NCBI GenBank assembly: GCA_963833495.1
Contig: CAWHYJ010000003.1
Coordinates: 124,001-188,000 of the forward strand
DNA: 64,000 nt
Source: Fodinibacter sp963833495
GTDB taxonomy: Bacteria > Actinomycetota > Actinomycetes > Actinomycetales > Dermatophilaceae
Direction: 5' to 3'
The notes under the pieces: model-generated
Told to the model about the DNA's origin: nothing
What the model saw: only the letters and a program-made list of their open reading frames with translations
Database searches by the model: none
Shown here: positions 44,957 to 53,236 of the stretch, piece after piece
How the letters are laid out: every line of letters starts with the position of its first letter
Position numbering within the stretch: position 1 is the stretch's first letter
Program-made: the position numbers and the translations under genes

Positions 44957-45657
44957 GCCTGTTCCGCCGCACTCCCGAGCAGCGGCGCGAGCGGGCCGCG
45001 CGCACGGCCGCCCCCGGCCCTTTGGCCGACTACCTGTCGGTGCCCCTACCCGGCCCGGACACGCCCCTGGCCGAGCTGCGGCTGCTGGCGGTCGACATCG
45101 AGACCACCGGGCTCGACCCCAAGCGCGACCGGGTGCTCTCGATCGGCTGGCTGCCGGTCGACGGCGGCCGCATCGAGCTCGGTGGGGTCGGGCGGGTGGT
45201 GGTGCGTGACGCCGGCGGTGCCGCGGGCGTGGGCCAGAGCGCCACGGTGCACGGGCTCACCGACGACCGGCTCGCCGGCGGGGAACCCCTCGAGGATGCC
45301 GTGGCGCGCCTGCTCGAGGCGCTGGCGGGGCGGGTGCTGCTCGCGCACTTCGCCCGGATCGAGACGCAGTTCCTCGCGGCGGTCTGCGAGCGGGTGTGGG
45401 GTGCGGGGATGCCGTGCGTCGTCGTCGACACCCTCGACCTGGAGCGGCGGGTGGTGGCCGGCGGGTGGGGGGCCGAGCCGGAGCGGGGAGCGTTGCGGCT
45501 GTGGACCGCTCGGGAGCGGCGCGGGCTGCCGGTCTATCGCGCGCACGAGGCGCTCACCGACGCCCTGGCCTGCGCAGAGCTCTACCTCGCCCAGCGGGCC
45601 GAGCTCGAGGCGGCCTCGCCGGAGACGACACTGACCCTCCGCCACGTGGTGGCGTGA
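44953..45657 (+). CDS. DNA polymerase III epsilon-type 3'-5' exonuclease
   Basis: 234 residues with the DEDD exonuclease motifs: LAVDIETTGLDPKRDR (Exo I), HGLTDDRL and LLAHFARIETQFL (Exo II region), and YRAHEALTDALACAELYL (Exo III). It removes nucleotides from DNA 3' ends. Translation is coupled to the upstream cNMP-CBS-DUF294 gene, a pairing seen in several bacteria, which suggests a shared, unknown signalling role rather than replication proofreading. Confidence 0.88.
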   Translation: MSLFRRTPEQRRERAARTAAPGPLADYLSVPLPGPDTPLAELRLLAVDIETTGLDPKRDRVLSIGWLPVDGGRIELGGVGRVVVRDAGGAAGVGQSATVHGLTDDRLAGGEPLEDAVARLLEALAGRVLLAHFARIETQFLAAVCERVWGAGMPCVVVDTLDLERRVVAGGWGAEPERGALRLWTARERRGLPVYRAHEALTDALACAELYLAQRAELEAASPETTLTLRHVVA

Positions 45658-45691
45658 GGGTCAGGCGGTGTGGTTCTCCCCCGGCGGGGGA

Positions 45692-45859
45692 TCAGATCAC
45701 GCGGTCGTGGCTGGTCTGCGCGATGACGTGGATCTCGAAGGCCTCGCGCGCCATGTCGCGGTCGGCGTGGGCGCTCCAGCCCCCTCCGTGGTGGCGGCTG
45801 GTGCGAAGGCGGGCCGCGATGGTGCGGGCCTTGTCGGACGTGAAGATAGAGGTTCGCAT
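45692..45859 (-). CDS. Small conserved-looking protein, 55 residues
   Basis: From ATG 45859 it reads MRTSIFTSDKARTIAARLRT, then a SRHHGGGWSAHADRDMAREA segment and ends FEIHVIAQTSHDRVI. It is rich in His, Arg and Ser and has no membrane segment. It is divergent from the LysR gene at 45940 with an AT-rich shared promoter, so it is probably the LysR target. Family not recognised. Confidence 0.55.
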   Translation of the reverse strand: MRTSIFTSDKARTIAARLRTSRHHGGGWSAHADRDMAREAFEIHVIAQTSHDRVI

Positions 45860-45901
45860 GACTCCAGTGTGCGCGGGGCAACTATTCAGCACAACGCGAA
45901 G

Positions 45902-45919
45902 TTACTAAGCAGTAGTGAA
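45902..45919. promoter_or_regulatory. LysR-type dyad in the divergent promoter
   Basis: TTACTAAGCAGTAGTGAA is an imperfect dyad (TTACTA / TAGTGAA) with the T-N11-A form of LysR sites, in the AT-rich gap between the small gene and lysR. Confidence 0.5.
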
Positions 45920-45939
45920 GTCTGGCTTATCATTCACGC

Positions 45940-46854
45940 ATGCTCGACCCGCACCGCCTCCGCGTCTTCCGCTCTGTCGTCGCGAGCGGCTCGGTGCAGG
46001 CGGCCGCCGACAACCTCGGCCTCACCTCGTCAGCGGTCAGCCAGCACCTGTCGGCACTGCAGAAGGAGACCGGGCTGACCCTGTTCCAGCGGGTCGGCCG
46101 GGGCATCGCGCCCACCGAGGCGGCGCTGGTGCTCGACGCGCAGAGCGACGAGGTGATGAGCCAGTGGAACCGCCTCGACTCGGTGGTCGCCGACCTGCGC
46201 GACGGTCGCTCGGGGCGCCTGTCGATCGGCTACTTCTCGTCGGCCGGCGCCAACTGGATGCCGTCGCTCGTCAAGCGGCTGACCGCCGAGTTCCCCGACA
46301 TCGTGCTCGAGCTGGTGCTCAACGAGGTCGAGCAGCGGGTGCCGCGGCTCGACATCGACCTGGTCATCGACCCGCCCGGGAGGCGGCTGCCCGACGGCTA
46401 CTCCCGCATCGAGCTCACCGAGGACCCGTTCGTGGCGATCGTGCCGCGCGGTCACCCGCTGGCGGACGCGGGGACGATCGCCCTGACCGACCTGCGCGGT
46501 GAGACCTGGGTGAGCAACGACTACCCGCGGTCCCCCGGGCACCGTCTGGTGGTGGCTGCGTGCAACGCGGCCGGGTTCCGCCCGCGGTTCAGCGTGCAGG
46601 CCCAGGACCACTACACGGCCATCGGCTTCGTCGCCGCGGGCATCGGCGTCTCGGTGCTGCCGGGCCTGGCCGCGCGCAGCCTGCCGGCCGGCGTCGTGCG
46701 GCTCGGCATCGCGGCACCGACACCGGTGCGGCACCTGGCGGCAGTGGTGCACGACCTGGGCGCGCCGAACCCGCCGGCGGTGCGAGCGGTGGCGCTGCTC
46801 AAGCAGCTGATCGCCCACCCGAGCTCGTCACCGCGCCGGCCGCGCGGCCGCTGA
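45940..46854 (+). CDS. LysR-family transcriptional regulator
   Basis: 304 residues. The N-terminal HTH reads HRLRVFRSVVASGSVQAAAD, NLGLTSSAVSQHLSALQKET and GLTLFQRVGRGIAPTEA. The effector domain starts at LSIGYFSSAGANWMPSLVKR and includes FVAAGIGVSVLPGLAARS. It is divergent from the 55-residue gene and likely regulates it and itself from the dyad at 45902. An inverted-repeat element follows its stop within 2 bases. Confidence 0.93.
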   Translation: MLDPHRLRVFRSVVASGSVQAAADNLGLTSSAVSQHLSALQKETGLTLFQRVGRGIAPTEAALVLDAQSDEVMSQWNRLDSVVADLRDGRSGRLSIGYFSSAGANWMPSLVKRLTAEFPDIVLELVLNEVEQRVPRLDIDLVIDPPGRRLPDGYSRIELTEDPFVAIVPRGHPLADAGTIALTDLRGETWVSNDYPRSPGHRLVVAACNAAGFRPRFSVQAQDHYTAIGFVAAGIGVSVLPGLAARSLPAGVVRLGIAAPTPVRHLAAVVHDLGAPNPPAVRAVALLKQLIAHPSSSPRRPRGR

Positions 46855-46855
46855 C

Positions 46856-46950
46856 CCGCGAACTCAGGAGCACTTCGCCGAGTCAGGGCCGAATACGGAC
46901 CTGACTCGGCGAGAACCGCCTGAGCCCGCGGAGTGCTCGTGACTTCGCGG
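46856..46950. repeat. Inverted-repeat element, copy 1
   Basis: An imperfect palindrome whose arms both contain the pair GAGTCAGG/CCTGACTC around the loop GCCGAATACGGA; the outer arms are CCGCGAACTCAGGAGCACTT on the left and AGTGCTCGTGACTTCGCGG on the right. A 17-base insertion interrupts the right arm. It lies between the convergent LysR and ferredoxin genes and is related in sequence to copy 2. Confidence 0.75.
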
Positions 46951-46964
46951 ACACCCGCGACCGG

Positions 46965-47210
46965 TCACCCCCAGTACAGCGCCCGAGCCGGGCAGAACTT
47001 GATGGCCGCCTCGCCGTCGTCGACCGGCACGGTGGCGTCGTCGACGACGGGGTAGCCCCACTCATCGAGCCGCACCTGTCGCGGCAGCAGGCTCGCGCAC
47101 ATCCCGTGCCCGGTGCAGGCGACGCGGTCGACCCGCAGCTGCGGATGCCGGGACGCCGGCGTGGCACGCACGGCCGCCGGGGTGCGGGGGTCAGGCACGA
47201 CCTGCGACAC
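46965..47210 (-). CDS. Ferredoxin, single cluster [3Fe-4S]/[4Fe-4S] type
   Basis: 81 residues from GTG 47210, with an agagga site upstream. The cluster ligands are visible as CTGHGMC and, near the end, FCPARAL; three Cys in the CxGxGxC...CP pattern point to a 3Fe-4S or three-Cys 4Fe-4S ferredoxin. It carries electrons in the cytosol. It overlaps the NuoF-like gene by 20 bases, so they are translated together and likely share an electron-transfer role, now doubtful because that gene lost its FMN/NADH domain. Confidence 0.85.
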   Translation of the reverse strand: MSQVVPDPRTPAAVRATPASRHPQLRVDRVACTGHGMCASLLPRQVRLDEWGYPVVDDATVPVDDGEAAIKFCPARALYWG

Positions 47211-47853
47211 GGGAGGTCCTCTCGCTGGGGCACCGGCCGTCGCGATGTGCCTTCAGGTGCGGCCCGAGCGCCTGCAGCGCGCTCGCCGCGAACCGGGCGA
47301 CGCCGTCGGGGAAGCGGCACGCGCCGCGGTTCGGGAGCAGCCCGGCCGCGGCGCGCACGGCATCCAACCGGGCGGGGATGGGGCGGTGCACCAGAAGGTC
47401 GTGCCAGGCCGCCGCCAGCGCCGGCACCCCGAACATGCACGGCCCGCACTGGCCGGCGGACTCGCCGGCGGCGAACCCCAGGTAGGAGTCGACGACGGCG
47501 ACCGGGCAGCGCTGGGGGTCGAGCACGTCGATGATGCCGGGGCCGACCGAGCCGCCGAAGCGGGCCAGGTCGGCGCTCGACCAGGCCAGCCCCCGCGCAG
47601 CCGCCACCGGCACGAGCACGCCGCCGAGGCCGCCGATGACGAGGTGCTCGGCACCGCGGTCGGCCGCCGCGGCGTCGAGGAGGCCGGCGAGCGGCACGCC
47701 CGACTCGGTCTCGAGAACGCCGGGGTGCCGCACCGCGCCGGTCAGGGTGACCAGCCGCGGCCCGGGCTCCTGCGCGGTGCCGAACGAGCGGAACCAGTCC
47801 GGGCCGTTGGCGGCCACCTGGGCGACCCGCCACACCGTCTCGGCGTTGAGCAC
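47191..47853 (-). CDS. NuoF-like protein, 5'-truncated (SLBB and 4Fe-4S domains only)
   Basis: 220 residues. The sequence from NAETVWRVAQVAANGPDWFR through an SLBB-like region to ESAGQCGPCMFG and GACRFPDGVARFA matches the C-terminal half of NuoF-like oxidoreductases. The N-terminal FMN/NADH-binding half is absent. The apparent GTG start corresponds to an internal codon of the family. Upstream, the frame stays open for about 20 more codons and then hits a TGA inside inverted-repeat copy 2. The protein cannot oxidise NADH by itself; it is probably decaying, though the cluster domain could still pair with the ferredoxin. Confidence 0.75.
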   Translation of the reverse strand: MLNAETVWRVAQVAANGPDWFRSFGTAQEPGPRLVTLTGAVRHPGVLETESGVPLAGLLDAAAADRGAEHLVIGGLGGVLVPVAAARGLAWSSADLARFGGSVGPGIIDVLDPQRCPVAVVDSYLGFAAGESAGQCGPCMFGVPALAAAWHDLLVHRPIPARLDAVRAAAGLLPNRGACRFPDGVARFAASALQALGPHLKAHRDGRCPSERTSRVAGRA

Positions 47854-47897
47854 GCTATGCGCAGGCTGTGCGCCGCCGGTGCCTGCTGTGTGGCTCT

Positions 47898-47970
47898 GCG
47901 AAGTCAGGACCCCTTCGCGGAATCAGGGCCGTACACGATCCTGACTCGACGAAGTGCTCCTGACTTCGCG
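47898..47970. repeat. Inverted-repeat element, copy 2
   Basis: GCGAAGTCAGGA (47898-47909) pairs with TCCTGACTTCGC near 47969, and inner AATCAGG/CCTGACT arms surround the loop GCCGTACACGAT. Sequence and layout match copy 1, about 1 kb away. It lies between the MMPL gene end and the truncated NuoF-like gene. Confidence 0.75.
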
Positions 47971-50625
47971 GTGACCCGGGGTCAGACGCGGGCGGCCTCG
48001 GTGTTGTCGGTGTCCTCGCGCTCCGGCTCTCGCCGTCACGCCTGACTCGCCCGACCCGATCGGCGCGGATGCCGTGGGCGTGCCGCCCAGCGCACCCGAC
48101 TCCAGGCGCTCAGCGAGCTTGACCCCCTCGACGTCGAGGTCGGGCAGCAGCCGGTCGAGCCAGCGCGGGAGGTACCAGGCGCGATCGCCGAGCAGGTGCA
48201 TGACCGCCGGGGTCAGCGTCATCCGCACCAGCACGGCATCCACGAGCACACCCACCGCCAGCCCGAAGCCGATCGGCCGCACCATCACCAGGTGCGAGAA
48301 GGCGAAGCCGAGGAACACCGAGGTCATGATGATCGCCGCGGCGGTCACGACCTTGGCGCCGTGCACGAACCCGGTGCGCACCGCGGTGCGGGAGTCCTGG
48401 CCGTGCGAGCGGGCCTCGTGCATGCCCGACACGAGGAACATCTGGTAGTCCATCGCGAGGCCGAAGAGCACCCCGATCAGGATGATCGGCATGAACGAGA
48501 GCAGCGGCCCGGGCTGGGTGACGCCGAGCACGCTGCCCAGCCAGCCCCACTGGTGCACGGCCACGGTGGCACCGAAGGCCGCACCGACCGAGAGCAGGAA
48601 GCCGGCCGTGGCGACGACGGGCACCACGATCGAGCGGAACACCAGCATCAGGATGATGAGCGAGAGCCCGACGACGACCACGAGGTAACCGGGCAGCGCG
48701 GCACTGAGCCGCTGCGAGATCTCGATGTTGGCGACGGTCGAGCCGGTGAGCCCGATCTCGGTGCCGGTGTGCCGGCCGAACGTGTCGGCGGAGAAGTGGA
48801 TCGCCTCGACGGTGTCGACGGTCGCCGGGTCGGCCGGGCCGGTGGTGGGCACGACCTGGAACGCCAGGGTGGAGGTGTCGGCGCTGACGCCGAAGGGCAG
48901 CACGCTGCTCACGCCGTCGACCGACATCAGGTCCTTCGAGATGGCGGCCTGCGCGGCGAGTACCTCGGCATCGGTGCGGGGGGTGTCCTGCTCGGGCAGG
49001 GTCGCGACGGCGATGATCGGGCCGTTGACGCCGGGGCCGAACTCGTCGGCGATCGTCGTGTACGCCGTGTGTGCGCTCGTGCCGGTGGCCTCACTGCCGC
49101 CGTCGGGCAGACCCATCCGCAGCGACAGCACCGGGATGCTCATCACGCCGAGCAGGGTCACGACGCCGACCACGGTCAGCCACGGGTGGCGGGTGATCGT
49201 ACCGACGTACCAGGCGCCGTGCTCCTCCTCGCGCTGGTGGGCCGGAGCGGTGCGGGTCGACACGTCACCCGCGGTGGCGAAGCCGTGCGCGCGCCAGCCC
49301 CGCCGGGACACGACGCGGGTCTTCATCAGCGCGAGCACGGCCGGGCTGACGGTGACGGCGACGAGCACCGTGACCGCCACGGTCGCGGCGGCGACGAGAC
49401 CCATCTGGGCCAGGATCGGCAGGCCCGAGAGCACCAGCGCGGCCAGGGCGATGACCACCGTGGTGCCGGCGAAGACCACGGCACTGCCGGCGGTCGCCAC
49501 CGAGCGCGCGATCGACTCGTGCAGGTCGTCACCACGCAGGATGTTGCCGCGGTGCCGGTTGACGATGAACAGCGCGTAGTCGATGCCGACGGCCAGGCCG
49601 AGCATCAGGGCCAGCGACGGCGTCATCGTGTTGAGGTCGGTGAACACCGTGAAGGCCACCGCACCGGCGAGCCCGACGCCCACCCCGAGCAGTGCGACGA
49701 GGAGCGGGAGGCCGGCGGCGATCAGGCTGCCCAGCATGACGACCAGCACGAGCAGGGCGACGGTGAGGCCGAGCACCTCACCGGGGCCGATCAGCGAGGT
49801 GTCCTGGGTGATCTCGACGCTGTACGCCGCGGTGAGGCCGGCGGCCTTCAGGGCGGCGTCGCCGCGGGCGGGGATGAGCGCGCGGTCGTCGACCGGCACC
49901 GACTGGGCGTTCTCGTCGAACTGGATCTGCACGACCGCGTGAGTGCCGTCCTTGGTGACCAGACGGGTGCCGGCGGTGCCGGCGGCGACCGCCTTGCCGT
50001 CCTCGTACTGAGTGCGCCCGGCCGTCAGGTCGGCCGCACCCTGCTCCACCTGGGTTGCCGCCTTGTCCAGCTGCGCGCGGCCGGCCTCGACCTGGGCGCG
50101 CAGCCCGGGCAGGGTCGGGTCGGCCGGGTTGGCGGCCTCCAGCTGCTTGATCAGCGCCTCACCGCCCGCGAGCTGGCCCTGGCCCTGGGCGAGCTGCGCC
50201 TTGCCGGCATCCAGCTGCTTCTGCCCGGCCTCGAGCGTGGTCGCGGCCGCGGCCAGGTCGGTGGCGGACTTGTCGAGCTGGGCCTGGGCGTCGAAGGGGT
50301 TGTTGACCCGCTTGACGTGCGGCACCTGCGCCCAGGTGGCGAACACCTGCGCAGCGGCGGCGCGCTGCTCGTCGGTGATGGGTGTGCCGTCGGCGCTCTG
50401 CAGCACCACCGTGCCGGCGCCGCCGGCCGCTGCGGGGATCTCCTTGCCGAGCCCGTCGATGACCTTCTGGAAGGTCGTGCCGGGAATGGAGATCTGGCTG
50501 GTCAGCGGCTTGCCGACGGTGCCCGCGAGCACGCCGAGGCCGACGAGCAGCACGAGCCAGATGGTGAGCGTGCGCCAGGCGTGGGCGGCGCACCAGCGGC
50601 CGAGGCGGTACAGGAGCGAGGACAT
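47923..50625 (-). CDS. MMPL-family RND transporter (frame break near the C-terminus)
   Basis: Read literally, 900 residues from ATG 50625. A first membrane helix (TLTIWLVLLVGLGVLAG) is followed by an outside domain with a coiled-coil-like region (QKQLDAGKAQLAQGQGQLAG), then two clusters of five to six helices, including MLGLAVGIDYALFIVNRHR and GLAMDYQMFLVSGMHEAR, typical of MMPL exporters of lipids or drugs. The last ~35 residues run through inverted-repeat copy 2 and look non-native. In the next frame EREDTDNTEAARV ends at a TGA at 47982, so one extra base near 48025 is likely. It is co-transcribed with the TetR gene 25 bases upstream. Confidence 0.88.
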   Translation of the reverse strand: MSSLLYRLGRWCAAHAWRTLTIWLVLLVGLGVLAGTVGKPLTSQISIPGTTFQKVIDGLGKEIPAAAGGAGTVVLQSADGTPITDEQRAAAAQVFATWAQVPHVKRVNNPFDAQAQLDKSATDLAAAATTLEAGQKQLDAGKAQLAQGQGQLAGGEALIKQLEAANPADPTLPGLRAQVEAGRAQLDKAATQVEQGAADLTAGRTQYEDGKAVAAGTAGTRLVTKDGTHAVVQIQFDENAQSVPVDDRALIPARGDAALKAAGLTAAYSVEITQDTSLIGPGEVLGLTVALLVLVVMLGSLIAAGLPLLVALLGVGVGLAGAVAFTVFTDLNTMTPSLALMLGLAVGIDYALFIVNRHRGNILRGDDLHESIARSVATAGSAVVFAGTTVVIALAALVLSGLPILAQMGLVAAATVAVTVLVAVTVSPAVLALMKTRVVSRRGWRAHGFATAGDVSTRTAPAHQREEEHGAWYVGTITRHPWLTVVGVVTLLGVMSIPVLSLRMGLPDGGSEATGTSAHTAYTTIADEFGPGVNGPIIAVATLPEQDTPRTDAEVLAAQAAISKDLMSVDGVSSVLPFGVSADTSTLAFQVVPTTGPADPATVDTVEAIHFSADTFGRHTGTEIGLTGSTVANIEISQRLSAALPGYLVVVVGLSLIILMLVFRSIVVPVVATAGFLLSVGAAFGATVAVHQWGWLGSVLGVTQPGPLLSFMPIILIGVLFGLAMDYQMFLVSGMHEARSHGQDSRTAVRTGFVHGAKVVTAAAIIMTSVFLGFAFSHLVMVRPIGFGLAVGVLVDAVLVRMTLTPAVMHLLGDRAWYLPRWLDRLLPDLDVEGVKLAERLESGALGGTPTASAPIGSGESGVTARAGARGHRQHRGRPRLTPGHREVRSTSSSQDRVRP

Positions 50626-50650
50626 CGGGGCCTTCTCGTGGGTGAGGGAG

Positions 50651-51355
50651 TCAGTGCGTGGGCGCGGGGAGGGTGGCCCGCCGGGGGTCCAGGCCGGTGC
50701 GGACGTGGCCGATCGCGGCGGTGAAGCACCCCCGCAGCGAGGCCGGGTCCACGGATGCCGGGTGGCCGGCATCCGCAGGGGCGGCGCCGTCGCGCAGCCA
50801 CACCCGGAACGCCGCCTCGGCGGCGCCGACCAGGCTGGAGGCGAGGGTGGCGACGTAGAGGTCGGTGGCCAGGGGATCGGGGTCGGTGGGCAGGGTGACG
50901 CCGAGCGCGAGGTGGCGGCGCAGCCACCCCTCGAGCCAGTCGAGCCAGGCGTGCAGCTCGACGAGGATCAGGCCGCGGGCGTGGGGGGAGGCCTCTCCGG
51001 CCGCGGCCAGCACGCCGATCCGCTCGAGGAGGTCGCCGTCGGCGGGGTCGGTGACGACGGCGAGGGCACTGTCGAGCACGTCCTCGTCGACCGGGCGGGC
51101 CTCGAGCCGGTCGCCGACCGAGGCGAAGAACTCGGTGACGCTGGCCGTGAGCACCGACTCCACCGACGGGAAGTAGTTGAAGAAGGTGCGGCGCGAGACG
51201 CCGGCCCGGTCGGCCACCGCCTCGGCGGTGAGTCCCTCGAAGCCGGCGTCGCGCACGATGGCGTAGGCGGCCTGCACCAGGGCGTCGCGGGTCTCGGCGC
51301 GCTTGCGGGTGCGCAGGGAGCAGCCGTCGCTGGTCGAGCCGGGCCGGAGGTTCAC
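50651..51355 (-). CDS. TetR-family transcriptional regulator
   Basis: 234 residues from GTG 51355. The HTH is RDALVQAAYAIVRDAGFEGL, TAEAVADRAGVSRRTFFNYF, a clear TetR pattern. The C-terminal domain should bind a small hydrophobic ligand. It lies directly upstream of the MMPL exporter, the usual repressor-pump layout, and opposite the class V aminotransferase. A symmetric array of four GTGCA half-sites sits upstream of its start. Confidence 0.92.
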   Translation of the reverse strand: MNLRPGSTSDGCSLRTRKRAETRDALVQAAYAIVRDAGFEGLTAEAVADRAGVSRRTFFNYFPSVESVLTASVTEFFASVGDRLEARPVDEDVLDSALAVVTDPADGDLLERIGVLAAAGEASPHARGLILVELHAWLDWLEGWLRRHLALGVTLPTDPDPLATDLYVATLASSLVGAAEAAFRVWLRDGAAPADAGHPASVDPASLRGCFTAAIGHVRTGLDPRRATLPAPTH

Positions 51356-51375
51356 CCGGTCGACGGTACGTCTTT

Positions 51376-51409
51376 GTGCACGGCAGTGCAAACCTGCACG
51401 GTCATGCAC
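51376..51409. promoter_or_regulatory. Four-half-site TetR-type operator
   Basis: GTGCA (51376), GTGCA (51386), TGCAC (51395), TGCAC (51405): two direct half-sites followed by their mirror images, symmetric about 51392-51393. Spacing of 10 bases within each pair suggests two dimers on one face. It lies between tetR and the class V aminotransferase gene. Confidence 0.65.
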
Positions 51410-51447
51410 TGGCGAACCTTCGACGGGATCCACCGGCGTGAGACCCT

Positions 51448-53166
51448 ATGGGCATGGCTGAGCGCACGGCAGCGGAGCCGCGCGAGGAGGCGCTGGTGCG
51501 CCGCATTCGCGAGTCCGTCATCGGTGAGGACCACGTGATGACCACCCCCTACGGGAGGCGCCGCGTCACGTATGCCGACTACACGGCATCCGGTCGGGCA
51601 CTCACCTTCCTCGAGGACTTCATCCGCGACGAGGTGCTGCCCGGCTACGCCAACACGCACACCGAGAGCAGCGGCACCGGCCTGCAGACCACCCGGCTGC
51701 GCGAGGACGCCCGCCGGATCATCCGCGACGCCGTGCACGGCGACGACGACACCGTGGTGATCTTCGCCGGCTCGGGGTGCACCGGGGCGATCGACAAGCT
51801 GATCGGGGTGCTCGGGCTGCGCATCCCCTCGACGCTCGAGGACCGCTGGCAGCTGAGCGAGCAGATCCCGCGCGACCAGCGCCCGGTGGTGTTCATCGGG
51901 CCGTACGAGCACCACTCCAACGAGGTGCCCTGGCGCGAGTCGATCGCCGACGTCGTGGTCATCCGCGAGGACGCCGACGGCGGGGTGTGCCTGGACCACC
52001 TGCGCGAGCGGCTCGCCGAGTTCGCCGACCGGCCGCTGAAGATCGGCTCGTTCAGCGCGGCGTCCAACGTCACCGGCATCGTCAGCGACACCTACGGCAT
52101 CTCGACCCTGCTGCACGAGCACGGGGCGCTCGCGTTCTGGGACTTCGCCGCTGCTGCCCCCTACGTCGACATCGAGATGACCGCGCCCGCCGGCCACCCG
52201 CTGGCCTACAAGGACGCGATCTTCCTCTCGCCCCACAAGTTCATCGGTGGCCCGTCGACGCCCGGGGTGCTGGTGGCACGGCGTGAGCTGTTCACCAACC
52301 GGGTGCCGGTCGTGCCCGGCGGGGGCACCGTCGCCTACGTCAACCCCGAGGACCACGCCTACCTCACCGACCCGGCCCACCGCGAGGAGGGCGGCACCCC
52401 CGCGATCATCGAGGCGGTGCGCGCCGGGCTGGTCTTCCAGCTCAAGGAGGCCGTGGGCGTCGAGACGATCCGGGCCCACGAGGAGCGCCTGCTGGCCAGG
52501 GCCGTCGCCGCGTGGCGCGAGGAGCCGGCCATCGAGATCCTCGGCAACCTCGACGCGCCCCGGCTCTCGATCGTGTCGTTCGTGGTGCGGGCGCCCTCGG
52601 GGCACTGGCTGCACCACAACTTCGTGGTCGCCGTGCTGAACGACCTGTTCGGCGTTCAGTCGCGCGGCGGCTGCTCGTGCGCCGGCCCCTACGGCCACCG
52701 GCTGCTCGGCATCGACCTCGAGCGCTCGCACGAGTTCGAGCGCGAGATCACCGGCGGCTGCGAGGGCATCAAGCCCGGCTGGGTGCGGGTGAACTTCAAC
52801 TACTTCCTGTCCGACACCGTCGCCGACTACGTCGTGGATGCCGTTCGCCTGGTCGCGCGTGACGGCTGGCGGCTGCTCGGCGACTACGTCTTCGACCCGG
52901 CCACCGGGATGTGGCGGCACCGCGAAGGGCTGGTCGAGCCGCCGATCCGGTTGCGGGACATCGGGTATGGCGAGGACGGGTCGATGGTCGTGCCGCACTC
53001 TGATGCCCGTGGTGGCGAGGAGCTGCTGGCGCAGCACCTGCGCGACGGCGCGGCCATCCTGGCTGCTGCCACGCCGCCGGACCTGTCGGCGCACCCGGCC
53101 GACGTGTCCGCCGACTTCGAGCACCTGCGCTGGTTCGACCTGCCGGCGAGCGCCATCGCCCACTGA
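51448..53166 (+). CDS. Class V aminotransferase, cysteine-desulfurase-like
   Basis: 572 residues. The PLP-fold regions include YADYTASGRALTFLEDFI, NTHTESSGTGLQT, FSAASNVTGIVSD, WDFAAAAPYVDIEM and the Schiff-base Lys in FLSPHKFIGGPSTPGVL. A GGCSCAGPYGH motif could carry a catalytic Cys as in SufS-like enzymes. The extra ~90 residues at the C-terminus are unlike NifS/SufS. Start ATG 51448 or 51454. Activity may be desulfurase or another C-S/C-N lyase. Divergent from tetR across a shared operator. Confidence 0.82.
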   Translation: MGMAERTAAEPREEALVRRIRESVIGEDHVMTTPYGRRRVTYADYTASGRALTFLEDFIRDEVLPGYANTHTESSGTGLQTTRLREDARRIIRDAVHGDDDTVVIFAGSGCTGAIDKLIGVLGLRIPSTLEDRWQLSEQIPRDQRPVVFIGPYEHHSNEVPWRESIADVVVIREDADGGVCLDHLRERLAEFADRPLKIGSFSAASNVTGIVSDTYGISTLLHEHGALAFWDFAAAAPYVDIEMTAPAGHPLAYKDAIFLSPHKFIGGPSTPGVLVARRELFTNRVPVVPGGGTVAYVNPEDHAYLTDPAHREEGGTPAIIEAVRAGLVFQLKEAVGVETIRAHEERLLARAVAAWREEPAIEILGNLDAPRLSIVSFVVRAPSGHWLHHNFVVAVLNDLFGVQSRGGCSCAGPYGHRLLGIDLERSHEFEREITGGCEGIKPGWVRVNFNYFLSDTVADYVVDAVRLVARDGWRLLGDYVFDPATGMWRHREGLVEPPIRLRDIGYGEDGSMVVPHSDARGGEELLAQHLRDGAAILAAATPPDLSAHPADVSADFEHLRWFDLPASAIAH

Positions 53167-53236
53167 GCCGGATGCCGTTCGTGGTGTTCGCTGTTCGGCG
53201 CTGCGGCTGTCGGCGGCGGCACGTACTGTCACCCGC

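Noticed and set aside
46856..47970. Insertion sequence bounded by inverted repeats
   Set aside because: The enclosed genes are ferredoxin and a NuoF remnant; no transposase or target-site duplication is visible.
47923..47981. Native C-terminus of the MMPL protein reading through the hairpin element
   Set aside because: The tail is Arg/Ser-rich noise; the adjacent frame gives a normal acidic end and stops at 47982 before the element.
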